Translations under genes and position numbers: made by a program
Part shown: piece by piece, positions 35,962-45,444 of the stretch
How positions within the stretch are numbered: the stretch's first letter is position 1
Layout: each line of letters begins with the position of its first letter
Notes under the pieces: model-generated
Told to the model about the DNA's origin: nothing
The model's database searches: none
Seen by the model: only the letters and a program-made list of their open reading frames with translations
Source of the DNA: CAWGJF01 sp963715745
Lineage (GTDB): Bacteria; Bacteroidota; Ignavibacteria; Ignavibacteriales; Ignavibacteriaceae
Length of the DNA: 64,000 nt
Assembly: GCA_963715745.1 (NCBI GenBank)
Contig: OY970271.1
Coordinates: 1,488,001-1,552,000, forward strand
Direction: 5' to 3'

Positions 35962-36690
35962 ATGAATAATTATAAACTTACTGTTCAATATGTCGGAACT
36001 AATTATTGTGGCTGGCAAATCCAGAGCAACGGAATTTCTGTTCAGCAAACCATTGTTGACTCTATAAAAATTATTGTCGGGGAGGAAATCAACCTTATTG
36101 GATCAGGCCGGACAGATGCAGGTGTTCATGCTTTAGGACAGGTTGCAAATTTTAAAAGCGAGCAAATTCTTGAACCTAAAAAATTTTCATATTCACTTAA
36201 CTCAATTTTACCCAAAGATATTTCAGTTAAAAATATTGAAATTGTAAATGAAAATTTTCATTCAAGATTTGATGCAAGAAAAAGATCATATTTATATTTA
36301 ATCAGTAAATTTAAATCTCCGTTTTATGACAATTATTCTTACAGGTATTTCAACGAAATAAATATTCATAAAATGAATACGCTGGGAAAACTATTAACCG
36401 GGGAGAAGGATTTCAGTTCTTTTTGTAAAAAAGAATCTGATGTTGAAAATAAATCTTGTAATGTATTTAATATTCACTGGAAAGAAACAGGAGATTTTGT
36501 AATCTTTTTTATTGAAGCAAACAGGTTTTTACATGGAATGGTGAGAACAATAATCGGTACATTGCTTTCTGTTTCTAAATCTGATGAAGCAGAGACTGAA
36601 ATCATTCAGATAACAGAAGTAAGGAACAGGGAAGAAGCGGGGGAATCAGTTCCAGCAAAAGGTTTGTTTTTATATAAAGTGAAATATTGA
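35962..36690 (+). CDS. truA: tRNA pseudouridine(38-40) synthase TruA
   Basis: Converts uridines 38-40 in the anticodon arm of tRNAs to pseudouridine. The 242 residues include the catalytic Asp52 in GSGRTDAGVHALGQ, YVGTNYCGWQIQ near the N-terminus, and RFLHGMVRTIIGTLL, typical of the second half of the fold. Length is normal. It starts 19 bases after the aldehyde dehydrogenase stop. Confidence 0.95.
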   Translation: MNNYKLTVQYVGTNYCGWQIQSNGISVQQTIVDSIKIIVGEEINLIGSGRTDAGVHALGQVANFKSEQILEPKKFSYSLNSILPKDISVKNIEIVNENFHSRFDARKRSYLYLISKFKSPFYDNYSYRYFNEINIHKMNTLGKLLTGEKDFSSFCKKESDVENKSCNVFNIHWKETGDFVIFFIEANRFLHGMVRTIIGTLLSVSKSDEAETEIIQITEVRNREEAGESVPAKGLFLYKVKY

Positions 36691-36713
36691 CCAGAAATTA
36701 AGAAAGATTAGTA

Positions 36714-37175
36714 TTGGAACAATTATCCAGACTGCATCCTTATATTGTACACTTTCCGATTACCTTATTTACAATTTATTTTTTGTTTGAACTTTTTGCA
36801 ATTCTGCTTAAGAAGGAGTATTTAGCAAAAGGTGCCCTGGTTATTTTATTACTTGGAGTTATTGGCGCGTTTGGTGCAGTATTAACAGGTAACCAGGCTT
36901 TTTCCTCATTCAATGAGTGGCAACCTGCAAGCCTGAAAATTTTTAATGAACATCAGACATATGCAAATATAACAACATGGTATTTTTTTGCATTACTCGC
37001 AGGTAGAACATATTTAATAATAAAAAAGAAATTTAGTTTTGTTTATCATGTTATCATTCTTGTTCTTGCCGCTGTCGGAATTTTTCTTGTACTTCAAACC
37101 GGATATTATGGCGGAGAGTTAGTAAATAAATTTGGTGTGAATAAAGAATTCAGAATTCAATTAGAAAATAAGTGA
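36714..37175 (+). CDS. DUF2231-type small membrane protein
   Basis: The 153-residue product has four predicted membrane segments (about 17-37, 40-60, 85-103, 112-130). It carries the family-like opening LHPYIVHFPITLF, whose paired His residues suggest metal or heme binding in DUF2231 proteins. The start is a TTG at 36714, 23 bases after truA; no ATG lies close enough to preserve the conserved N-terminus. Function unknown. Confidence 0.7.
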   Translation: MEQLSRLHPYIVHFPITLFTIYFLFELFAILLKKEYLAKGALVILLLGVIGAFGAVLTGNQAFSSFNEWQPASLKIFNEHQTYANITTWYFFALLAGRTYLIIKKKFSFVYHVIILVLAAVGIFLVLQTGYYGGELVNKFGVNKEFRIQLENK

Positions 37176-37230
37176 GTAATGTCACCAAATTAAATTTCAG
37201 GGTAATATTCATTTTAGTATTTTTGACTAA

Positions 37231-37833
37231 ATGAAATCAATCAATTCTTTTTTAATAATATTTCTTGTTGCAGTTTTTACTACAGTTGATCTGGCTGAAA
37301 AACCCCCTGCCTCTTCAGCTACCGGAGTTTTTGTTTCAGCAGGCGTTGGACCGAGACTTCCGATTGGAGATTTTGCTGGTACAACTGATCTTGGCTATGG
37401 ATTAAGTCTTGAGCTTTCATATACTGACAGTGATAATCTCCCTTTCTTTGTTTTTTCCAGATTAGGATTTGAACAATATCCCGGCTCCCAAAGTTTTTAT
37501 CAGACAAGTAAATATTCAAATTTTTCGACACAGGCAATTCCAATTGAGCTTGGGGTTAGATATTATTTTTCTCCGCTGGTCGAAAGTGTTGTTTTATTAA
37601 TGCCGGTAATTGAAGTTGCAGCTGACTTTGCCTTTATTAAAAGAATTCATGAATTTAAAATTGGTTCCGGAAGAACAAACTTTACTGAGGAAAATTCAAA
37701 ATTTGGGTTCAGCGGAGGTGTTGGGATTTCAATGTTTCTGCTGGAAATTATGTTTGCATATCATTACTATCAATCACAACAATATATTTCAGCAAACCTG
37801 AGTGTAAGACTTCCTTTATTCATTAATTTTTGA
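37231..37833 (+). CDS. Outer-membrane beta-barrel-like protein, unknown function
   Basis: The 200-residue product begins with a signal peptide (~1-22) and continues as alternating short beta segments (GVFVSAGVGPRLPIG, YGLSLELSYTD, PIELGVRYYFSP, GFSGGVGISMFLL), ending SVRLPLFINF with an aromatic C-terminal residue. This pattern suits an 8-stranded outer-membrane barrel of the OmpW/OprF-N type, but there is no specific family signature. A TATTTTTG element (37218-37225) just before the ATG fits the Bacteroidota -7 box, which would leave almost no leader, so it may be coincidental. Confidence 0.65.
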   Translation: MKSINSFLIIFLVAVFTTVDLAEKPPASSATGVFVSAGVGPRLPIGDFAGTTDLGYGLSLELSYTDSDNLPFFVFSRLGFEQYPGSQSFYQTSKYSNFSTQAIPIELGVRYYFSPLVESVVLLMPVIEVAADFAFIKRIHEFKIGSGRTNFTEENSKFGFSGGVGISMFLLEIMFAYHYYQSQQYISANLSVRLPLFINF

Positions 37834-37842
37834 AAGAATAAA

Positions 37843-38625
37843 ATGGATTATAAAAATCTCCTTTTAGAGAAAAAAGGTACTACAGCAATTGTAACAATGA
37901 ATCGACCGGATAAACTAAATGCGCTTAATAAAGAGACTATTGATGAATTAGAAAAAGTTTTTAAAAATATAAGTGATGATAAAAGCATTTTAGTTGTGGT
38001 CATTACCGGAAGCGGTGAAAAAGCTTTTGTTGCCGGTGCTGATATTACCGAGCTGAATAAGCTCAATATTGTTAATGCGAAAGAATTTTCAGAAAGAGGA
38101 CAGAAAGTTTTTAATTTAATTGAGCAATTTGATAAGCCTGTAATTGCAGCCGTTAACGGATTTGCTCTTGGTGGAGGTTGTGAACTTACACTTTCATGTC
38201 ATATAAGAGTTGCAGGTGAAAAAGCTAAATTCGGTCAGCCGGAAGTCAATCTCGGAATAATCCCCGGTTATGGTGGAACCCAACGGCTTGCAAGGCTGTT
38301 AAATACCGGCAGGGCTGCTGAATATATTTTAACCGGTGATATGGTTGATGCAAATGAAGCACTAAGGATCGGTTTAGTCAGTAAAGTTTTTCCTCAGAAT
38401 GAACTGATGGATAAAACAATTGAGCTTGCAGAAAAAATTGCTTCAAAAGGACAACAGGCAATAAAAAATTCACTGAAAGCAATCCGTGCTGTTAATGATT
38501 TATCACTTAATGAAGGACTAAAATTTGAAGCCAGCCTATTTGCGATTTGCTGCGGAACCGAGGATTTTAAAGAAGGTACAACTGCATTTATCGAAAAAAG
38601 AAAACCGGATTTCAAAAACCGGTAA
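37843..38625 (+). CDS. Enoyl-CoA hydratase/isomerase family protein
   Basis: The 260-residue crotonase-fold enzyme has the oxyanion-hole segments AFVAGADITELN and NGFALGGGCELTLSCH. The two catalytic glutamates of classical enoyl-CoA hydratases are both present, in GGGCELTL and GQPEVNLGIIPGYGGTQ. It therefore probably hydrates trans-2-enoyl-CoA (short-chain, crotonyl-CoA-like) in fatty acid or butanoate metabolism. The ATG lies 9 bases after the barrel gene stop. No other beta-oxidation genes are nearby. Confidence 0.9.
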   Translation: MDYKNLLLEKKGTTAIVTMNRPDKLNALNKETIDELEKVFKNISDDKSILVVVITGSGEKAFVAGADITELNKLNIVNAKEFSERGQKVFNLIEQFDKPVIAAVNGFALGGGCELTLSCHIRVAGEKAKFGQPEVNLGIIPGYGGTQRLARLLNTGRAAEYILTGDMVDANEALRIGLVSKVFPQNELMDKTIELAEKIASKGQQAIKNSLKAIRAVNDLSLNEGLKFEASLFAICCGTEDFKEGTTAFIEKRKPDFKNR

Positions 38626-38646
38626 AAATATTTTTATTTTTATCAG

Positions 38647-39669
38647 ATGAAGTTCAGCAGCGGACAGCAGAAGCTTATTTTTATTTTATTTACTGCAATA
38701 GTTTTCCTCCTGATTATTGATGTAGCCATCAAAAAATTTATTAACCCGATTCCAAAGGATGTAATTAACAAAACTGAAGTAAGCGGAATTGTACTGGATA
38801 AAATTCTACATTCAACTTTGAATAATTTTGATTTTGAAGGAAACTGGATCAAAGAAACCAGGTTAAAAAGTACTGGTGGTGATTCACTCTTTAAAAGCTA
38901 TAAATTATTCGTCCCTAAAGATTTAACTATTCCCGAACTTCTTGTAGATCTTTTTTCTGATTTTCAAAATGCCGGCGCAAACCTGAAATGTTCTGAAGTT
39001 AAAACTGGTAATGAAACATTATTAAAAGTTTTTTCGGGAAATCAATTAAAATTAGAAATAACTTTGACTTATGGAAATGGCGAAAGGAAGAATAGCAAAA
39101 TTGGAATTATTCTAAATGATTTTGGATTGAATGATTTACAGGATTCTCTTTTAACCGGTATTCCGGAACCGTTTTGTATTATTATTACTCCATCATCCAA
39201 ATCAGCAGGATGGACAGAATTTTTCAAAAAGAATAATAAAGAATATGCCGTTCTTCTGGATGATAATATTTCTGAGTTGAAGTTCAGGCTTAGCGCAGGT
39301 TATTCTGAAAACCGGATTAACGGATCACTAAAATCTATTCTTGGAAGTTTTCCCAAAGCGATTTTTTATCTTATCGATAATGAATCAGATTTATTTAATT
39401 CAAAAGATGGAGATTTTATTCTGAATGAACTGGACCGAAGAAAGATTAAACATTATAATATTGATCAATTTGACTTACTTAATGAGCAGCCGGGAAATAA
39501 TATCAGTCAAAAATTTGATTATCTGCTTTTAACAAAAACAGAAAAATCACACTTAAATATTATTGTTGATAAAAATGATTTTGAAGATTTGCTTCCTGAA
39601 ATATCTGCACAACGAAAAAAAGGTGTTAAGATTTTAAATCCATCTGAAGTTCAGTTTGAAAATAATTAA
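38647..39669 (+). CDS. Membrane-anchored protein, possibly a divergent polysaccharide deacetylase (YibQ-like)
   Basis: The 340-residue product has one N-terminal membrane anchor (~10-28) and a first domain of ~120 residues. From about 157 a region resembles the layout of the divergent deacetylase (YibQ) family: KIGIILNDFGLN in place of the usual IIDDxG, then PEPFCIIITPSSKSAGW, then alternating strands to IKHYNIDQFDLL. The first Asp of the metal motif is Asn here, so catalysis may be lost. I hold this weakly; it could be an unrelated fold. It converges with the M16 pair, with only 8 bases between the stops. Confidence 0.45.
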   Translation: MKFSSGQQKLIFILFTAIVFLLIIDVAIKKFINPIPKDVINKTEVSGIVLDKILHSTLNNFDFEGNWIKETRLKSTGGDSLFKSYKLFVPKDLTIPELLVDLFSDFQNAGANLKCSEVKTGNETLLKVFSGNQLKLEITLTYGNGERKNSKIGIILNDFGLNDLQDSLLTGIPEPFCIIITPSSKSAGWTEFFKKNNKEYAVLLDDNISELKFRLSAGYSENRINGSLKSILGSFPKAIFYLIDNESDLFNSKDGDFILNELDRRKIKHYNIDQFDLLNEQPGNNISQKFDYLLLTKTEKSHLNIIVDKNDFEDLLPEISAQRKKGVKILNPSEVQFENN

Positions 39670-39677
39670 TCAATTCT

Positions 39678-41042
39678 TTACAATTTAAATAAATCGTCAA
39701 ATTCCAAAACTTGAATTTCTCTGTTAAACTTCTCCAATCCAACCAATCCGATTTTATCTTTATCCCCGACTAAAACAATTGCCATTTCATCTGGTTTAAT
39801 GCTCTGGATTGCTTCATTATTAATATCCCGGATATCAACATTGTTAATCAATTGAACATATTCACTGAAAAATGAATACTCGAGGTTATGAAGTAAAAGA
39901 GTTTTTATGTTTTGAGAAATTTGTCCGTATGTTTCAAACCCTAAAGGGAATCTTTTTGTTATCGCGTCTTTTGCAAAATCAACTTCAGTCTGCTTTACAC
40001 CGTTTCTTATTTCATTTAATTCTTTTAGAATTTCATTTAGAGCATTAACAGAATTTTCAATTCCTACCGATGTTGAAACCTGGAAAAAACCCGAATGCCG
40101 GAAGTAACTCACTCTGCTGTGTGCGCCATAAGTGTAGCCATGTTTTTCTCTTAAATTCAGATTTATCCTGCTTGAAAACTGTCCGCCAAGAATAGTATTT
40201 AATAATAATCTTTGAAAATAATTTTCCCGGTTTCTTTTTCCGGTGACATAGCCAACCCTGATTTCAGTCTGAACGGATCCCGGTTTATTAATAATTATTA
40301 TTTTGTTTATTGATTTAATTTCAGTTCCTTCAAATAAAATATTTTGTGATTGTGAATTCCAACTGCCTAATTCATCTTCAAGATAAAGTTTCAATTCTTT
40401 TTTGCCGATACTTCCTGAAACAATAATTGTAGAGTTGCCTGGCGAGAAATTATACTTGTAAAATGATTTCAAATCAGAAATGGTAATTTTATCCACACTT
40501 TCTTTAACCCCTAATGTGGGTTTACCATAGGGATGAGATTTGCCAAAAATAATATGCTGGAATGAAGTATCTGCGATATAATCAGGGTCATCTTTTAACT
40601 GTAATAAAGTTGTAACTAACTTTCTTTTTTGTTTTTCAAATTCCGTTTCTGAAAGATTTGGAGATGTAACAACTTTTGAAAACAATTTTAAAGCAGGTTT
40701 AAAATTCCCGATCAGAGCCTGCATAGAAAGTTGTGTAACATCATCATCAGTGTTAGTGGAAATATGAGTCCCGAGCATTTCAAGCTCATCGGCTAATTCA
40801 ATTGCGCTTAAACCGCCGGCACCTTCATCAATGCACATAGCCGTTAGGTTTGCAAGTCCATTTAATTTTTCAGGATCGATTCGACTGCCAGAATAAAGCA
40901 GGAAATTTATCCTGACAATTGGTAAATCAGTTTTATTCACTAAGTAAACATCAATCCCATTTGAAAGAGTAAATTTTGATAATGATGGAAGATTAAAACT
41001 GATTTCCTTTTGTTCAGGCGGCTTTTTAGATCTGTCAGGCAT
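39678..41042 (-). CDS. M16 peptidase-like protein, inactive subunit
   Basis: The 454-residue product has the two-domain M16 fold: FTLSNGIDVYLV near the start, GLANLTAMCIDEGAGGLS where active members have HxxEH, and later FSRINLNLREKHGYTYGAHS and the Arg/Tyr region typical of the partner subunit. The HxxEH zinc motif is absent, so it is the non-catalytic half of an M16B heterodimer like mitochondrial processing peptidase alpha. Its ATG shares one base with the stop of the active partner upstream (TAATG at 41042), fitting equal synthesis. No signal peptide is apparent. Confidence 0.88.
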   Translation of the reverse strand: MPDRSKKPPEQKEISFNLPSLSKFTLSNGIDVYLVNKTDLPIVRINFLLYSGSRIDPEKLNGLANLTAMCIDEGAGGLSAIELADELEMLGTHISTNTDDDVTQLSMQALIGNFKPALKLFSKVVTSPNLSETEFEKQKRKLVTTLLQLKDDPDYIADTSFQHIIFGKSHPYGKPTLGVKESVDKITISDLKSFYKYNFSPGNSTIIVSGSIGKKELKLYLEDELGSWNSQSQNILFEGTEIKSINKIIIINKPGSVQTEIRVGYVTGKRNRENYFQRLLLNTILGGQFSSRINLNLREKHGYTYGAHSRVSYFRHSGFFQVSTSVGIENSVNALNEILKELNEIRNGVKQTEVDFAKDAITKRFPLGFETYGQISQNIKTLLLHNLEYSFFSEYVQLINNVDIRDINNEAIQSIKPDEMAIVLVGDKDKIGLVGLEKFNREIQVLEFDDLFKL

Positions 41043-42307
41043 TATTTTTTCGGGAAAATTATTAATTCAAGATGTGACTTGGTAAGATATCTTTTGCAAA
41101 TATTTTGAACCTGCAGTTCATCAACAGATAAATATCGGTTCAAATCAAATGTAAAAGAGTTTGGTTCATTTAAATAAAAATTATATAAATTCATTTGATC
41201 AGCAAGGCTGTCAAGATTTTGAAGTCCAAATACAAAATGAGAGCTGATTGAATTCTTAGATCGTGCCAGTTCTTTAGTTGTAACTCCTTTTTCTGCAACT
41301 GATTCAATCTCATTAAAAATTATTTTTTTTATTTGCTCGGTTTTTACTCCCGGTTTTGCAGTTGCAGCAATCATAAAATGACCCCCATATTTCCCAGAAA
41401 ACTGGAATGCCGAAACGTCCTGTGCAAGTTCTTCATCAATCACAAGTTTTTTGTGCAATCGTGAACCTTTTGATCCGGTTAAAATATCGGATAAAATTTC
41501 AAGCGGTGCATCATTATTATCAAAAACTTTACAGGTCGGAAAGGTAAAATAAATTCTTTCAAGCTGTACCTGGTCAGGATGTTCAATTAACTTATTAGAA
41601 TTTAATAAAAAATCATCCGGAATTTTTGGGTTATGAAAACTATTCCCGCCTGTAATTTCACCGAAATATTTTTCAACTGATTTTTTTGTTTCGTCTGCTT
41701 CAAAATCACCTGCAATAACAAGTGTTGAATTTTGTGGAGAATAAAATTTCTGAAAAAAACTTTTTACATCTTCAAGCGAATAACTTTTAATATCATCCGG
41801 AAAGCCAATTGTGGGCCAGCTATAAGGATGAAGATCAGGATAAAGATTTTTTACGATTAATTCCCAGGCAAGTCCGTAAGGTTGGTTATCATATCTTTCA
41901 AGTCTTTCATTATAGACTACATCTTTTTGGTTATTAAGTTTTTCTTCAGTAAGTGCATTCAGAAAAAATCCCATCCTGTCCGATTCAAGCCAGAGTGCAA
42001 GTTCTAAAGAATTAGCCGGAAGCTTTTCAAAATAATTTGTTCGGTCAAAGCTTGTTGAACCGTTAAGTGTTCCGCCGGCTTCCTGCACATACCTGAAATG
42101 CATTTCTTTAGCTACATTTTCAGAACCCTGAAACATCATATGCTCAAATAAATGAGCTAAACCTGTTTTACCTTTGACTTCGTTTGCCGATCCGACTTTG
42201 TACCAAAGATTTATTGAAACTAATGGAGCTGAGTTTTTTTGATGTAATATAACTTCCAGACCATTATCGAGTTTATATTTTGTATAAGAAATATTTAGTA
42301 GTTCCAT
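41042..42307 (-). CDS. M16 zinc peptidase, active subunit
   Basis: From the ATG at 42307 the product has 421 residues; a TTG at 42346 would add 13 residues. The inverted zinc motif H52-LFEH56 (HxxEH) is followed by the more distant Glu in NQKDVVYNERLERYD. FYSPQNSTLVIAGDF is typical of the M16 repeat. Such enzymes degrade peptides or process precursors, working with the inactive subunit encoded directly downstream. The lack of a clear signal peptide suggests a cytoplasmic location, although related pairs in FCB bacteria can be periplasmic. Confidence 0.9.
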   Translation of the reverse strand: MELLNISYTKYKLDNGLEVILHQKNSAPLVSINLWYKVGSANEVKGKTGLAHLFEHMMFQGSENVAKEMHFRYVQEAGGTLNGSTSFDRTNYFEKLPANSLELALWLESDRMGFFLNALTEEKLNNQKDVVYNERLERYDNQPYGLAWELIVKNLYPDLHPYSWPTIGFPDDIKSYSLEDVKSFFQKFYSPQNSTLVIAGDFEADETKKSVEKYFGEITGGNSFHNPKIPDDFLLNSNKLIEHPDQVQLERIYFTFPTCKVFDNNDAPLEILSDILTGSKGSRLHKKLVIDEELAQDVSAFQFSGKYGGHFMIAATAKPGVKTEQIKKIIFNEIESVAEKGVTTKELARSKNSISSHFVFGLQNLDSLADQMNLYNFYLNEPNSFTFDLNRYLSVDELQVQNICKRYLTKSHLELIIFPKK

Positions 42308-42612
42308 TCCGAAAGTTGAATTTCTTTTTAATATTTTGGTTTGCAATATAGGATATTAAAAAACTAATTGATGTGGAAAATTCTGAAAATTTCTTGAGTA
42401 TTATCACAAAAAAAGCCTCATTTTAAGCGATTTTTATATTACGTGAATGTTAATTTTAAATAGAATTTTCTGCTAAGCTTGAATTAGAATTTTAGATAGC
42501 TAATATTTACCTGTCATTAATTAATTTTTTTGTCAGGGGATTTTCACAAGAGGCGCGTGATAACATTCCATATTAAATTAACTAACCTAATTCTAAACTA
42601 AGGAGAGGATAT
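42308..42612. other. Divergent spacer between M16 pair and TonB-dependent receptor
   Basis: About 305 bases between divergent genes. It holds the shared leader motif at 42578-42588 and an AAGGAG ribosome site just before the receptor ATG. I see no ORF, tRNA or clear terminator. Confidence 0.45.
42578..42588 (+). promoter_or_regulatory. Shared leader motif TTAACTAACCT upstream of TonB-dependent receptor
   Basis: TTAACTAACCT followed by AATT lies 24 bases before the receptor ATG. The same core occurs at a similar distance before both BNR protein genes (2306-2316 and 5568-5578). Three envelope or secreted protein genes sharing the core suggests a common promoter or 5' UTR element. Confidence 0.4.
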
Positions 42613-45375
42613 ATGAAAAAACTATACCTATCAATACTTGCATTTGTTCTCCTTGTATCGTTTTCATCTTTTGCCCAAAGATATACTATTTCGGGAAAAG
42701 TTGATGATGCTACAACAGGGGAAGCTCTAGTAGGTGCAAATGTGTATCTGCAAAATACACCTTGGGGTGCAGCTACAGATGCAAATGGTAAGTACAGCAT
42801 TATGGCCGATGCTGGAACTTATACAATTACATGTAGCTATATCGGATACGATAAAATGGAACAAAAAATAGATGTAAATGCCGATATGACTCTAAACTTC
42901 AGTTTGAAAGAATATCAGTTTACTTTATCCGTAACTGTGATTTCAGACCGAGCAAAAGAAAGGGAAACTCCTGTTGCATTTACTAATATTGATAAAAGAC
43001 AAATGGAATTTAATCTTGGATCAAGAGATATTCCCCTTGTTTTAAATACGGCTCCTTCAGTATTTGCAACTGATCTGGGCGGTGGTTCAGGTGATGCCCG
43101 TATAAATGTTCGTGGTTTTAACCAAAGAAATGTCGGTATCATGATTAATGGTATTCCTATAAATGATATGGAAAATGGTTGGGTTTATTGGTCTAACTGG
43201 GATGGATTGGGAGATGCGACCTCTTCAATTCAGTTGCAGAGAGGGTTGAGTGCAGTTAACTTGGCAACTCCATCAATTGGTGGTACCATAAATATAATTA
43301 CAGATCCAACGCAGCATAAAGCAGGTGCATATTTTAAAAATGAATTCGGATCCGGAAACTTTCATAAGCAAACATTTTTTGGTCATACAGGATTAGTTGA
43401 TGGTAAGTTTGCAATGAGTATTGGTGGTGTCAGAAAAGTTGGAGATGGAGTGGTAGATAGAACCTGGACAGATGCTTGGGCATATTATATGGGAATGGCC
43501 TACCAAATAAATAATAAAAATAGACTTGAATTATATGCAATGGGTGCACCACAACAACATGGACAGAGAAGATGGGAATTGAATGCTGCTGCTTTTAGCC
43601 ACAAACTTGCAAGAGATCTTGGTTATTCAGAAACTATTCTTAATGACCCACTTTATGCAGAGCAAGGAATTCTTTATAATTCAAACTGGGGAGGTGTTAG
43701 CTCATCTTACACTGGTATGCAGTGGCAAAGATCATACTGGAATACTGATAAAAATCTAAGATATAATCCATCATATATTAACGAAAGTGTAAACTATTTC
43801 CATAAACCATTAGTGAATTTAAACTGGTATTCTCAATTATCAGATGTTGTAAGCTTATATAGTACTATTTATTATTCAGGTGGTCAAGGGGGTGGATCAG
43901 GTACATTTGGAAGTTTAGTTTATAATTATGATTTAAGACAAAGAGTTATTGATTTTGATGCAACAATCGCAAGGAATATTGCTAATATTGATACAACAGA
44001 TGGTACCAGTTCTTCCCGTGGAATTTTGAGAAACAGTGTAAATACCCAATGGACAATCGGTGCTATTTCAAAAGCGTTTTGGAAGGCTTCGGATAATTTA
44101 AATTTATCCTTTGGTATTGATGCTCGTTACGCTGAAATTGAACATTATAGAGAAGTTAGAGATCTTCTTGGAGGAGACTATTATGTATTTACGGGAAATG
44201 AATTTGATGATCCGACCAATTACCGCAAAATGTTGGGTGATAGAATTGATTATAATAATACCAATACTGTTAATTGGTTAGGTGGTTATGTACAGGGTGA
44301 ATATACAAAAGACAAATTTACACTCTATGGTACAGCTGGTTATTCAGTAATTAAATATGACTATACAGATCATTTTAAACCTATGGTTGAAGGTGATATT
44401 TCTTCCGGCGAGCTTAATTTAGTTAGTGATTGGATAGGTGGCTATCAATTCAAAGGCGGTGCAAGCTACAGAATAAATAATGATGTTCAATTATACTTAA
44501 ATGGTGGGTATGTCTCACAAGTTCCGATTTTTGATCAGGTAATCAGTGATGTTGATGGAAAATTTGTTCAAGATAGAACTAATAACAAGTTCTTATCATT
44601 CGAATTGGGTACAAATACCAGATTTATGAATAATACAGCTGCATTAAATGCAAATGTTTATTTTACTCAATGGAAGGATCAATCAACAGATAGATTAGTT
44701 ACTGATCAGACAACAGGAAATGAACAATTAATAAGATTACAGGGAGTTGATTCAAGATATATGGGTTTCGAACTTGAAGGATCTTACCAGCCTGTGAGAT
44801 TTGTAAGACTTGATGCTGCGTTTAGTTATGGTATGTGGGAGTATACTGATGATGTTAGTGGAACTTATATAATCGATTTCTCTACAGGCGAATCTGAAAA
44901 TTATGAGTTCTTCATAAAAGATCTCAAAATTGGCGATGCTCCTCAAATGCAGGTTGCTGCATCTGTAACTTTAATTCCAGTTTCCGGTCTTCAGGCACAA
45001 TTACTCTGGAGACATTATGGTAACTATTATGCAGCTTTCGACCCATTCAGTAGAACCCAATTTTTTGGTCAGGTTGAGCAGGTATGGCAAATTCCTGATT
45101 ATAATCTGTTTGAACTCCACTTTTCATATAATATACCTGCAAAGGTTGCTGGTGCTGATGTGACTTTATTTGCCCACGTTTTCAACTTATTTAACAAACT
45201 ATATGTTCAGGATGCAGTTGATAACTCACAATTCAATGGATACTATGGCAATGATACTGATAGAAATGGTGATGGAAGTATTAATTATTTGGATGGATTA
45301 CATAAAGCAGATGATGCTGAAATTTATCCAGGTTCTCCTACTACTTTCAATCTTGGATTCAGTGTGGGATTATAA
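42613..45375 (+). CDS. TonB-dependent receptor with carboxypeptidase-like N-terminal domain
   Basis: The 920-residue outer-membrane protein has a signal peptide ending SSFAQ. A CarboxypepD_reg-like beta-sandwich follows (ISGKVDDATTGEALVGANVYL, about 23-105), as in SusC-type receptors. The plug domain contains NTAPSVFATDLGGGSGDAR and INVRGFNQRNVGIMINGIP. The remainder forms a long beta-barrel ending FNLGFSVGL. It imports a large nutrient or siderophore with TonB energy. No SusD lipoprotein gene follows, so it is not a standard SusCD pair. An asymmetric DTDRNGDGSINYLDG segment near the C-terminus resembles a calcium-binding dockerin-like or EF-type loop. A terminator follows at 45395-45420. Confidence 0.92.
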   Translation: MKKLYLSILAFVLLVSFSSFAQRYTISGKVDDATTGEALVGANVYLQNTPWGAATDANGKYSIMADAGTYTITCSYIGYDKMEQKIDVNADMTLNFSLKEYQFTLSVTVISDRAKERETPVAFTNIDKRQMEFNLGSRDIPLVLNTAPSVFATDLGGGSGDARINVRGFNQRNVGIMINGIPINDMENGWVYWSNWDGLGDATSSIQLQRGLSAVNLATPSIGGTINIITDPTQHKAGAYFKNEFGSGNFHKQTFFGHTGLVDGKFAMSIGGVRKVGDGVVDRTWTDAWAYYMGMAYQINNKNRLELYAMGAPQQHGQRRWELNAAAFSHKLARDLGYSETILNDPLYAEQGILYNSNWGGVSSSYTGMQWQRSYWNTDKNLRYNPSYINESVNYFHKPLVNLNWYSQLSDVVSLYSTIYYSGGQGGGSGTFGSLVYNYDLRQRVIDFDATIARNIANIDTTDGTSSSRGILRNSVNTQWTIGAISKAFWKASDNLNLSFGIDARYAEIEHYREVRDLLGGDYYVFTGNEFDDPTNYRKMLGDRIDYNNTNTVNWLGGYVQGEYTKDKFTLYGTAGYSVIKYDYTDHFKPMVEGDISSGELNLVSDWIGGYQFKGGASYRINNDVQLYLNGGYVSQVPIFDQVISDVDGKFVQDRTNNKFLSFELGTNTRFMNNTAALNANVYFTQWKDQSTDRLVTDQTTGNEQLIRLQGVDSRYMGFELEGSYQPVRFVRLDAAFSYGMWEYTDDVSGTYIIDFSTGESENYEFFIKDLKIGDAPQMQVAASVTLIPVSGLQAQLLWRHYGNYYAAFDPFSRTQFFGQVEQVWQIPDYNLFELHFSYNIPAKVAGADVTLFAHVFNLFNKLYVQDAVDNSQFNGYYGNDTDRNGDGSINYLDGLHKADDAEIYPGSPTTFNLGFSVGL

Positions 45376-45394
45376 TTCTATAGGCATCAAACAA

Positions 45395-45420
45395 AAAACC
45401 CCCGAACACTCGGGGGTTTT
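45395..45420. terminator. Bidirectional intrinsic terminator between receptor and lepB
   Basis: AAAACCCCCGA (45395-45405) and TCGGGGGTTTT (45410-45420) form an 11-bp stem with loop ACAC, flanked by A and T runs on both sides. It serves the TonB receptor on the plus strand and the signal peptidase on the minus strand. Confidence 0.92.
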
Positions 45421-45444
45421 TTATTTTAAATGATTCTTAAAATA

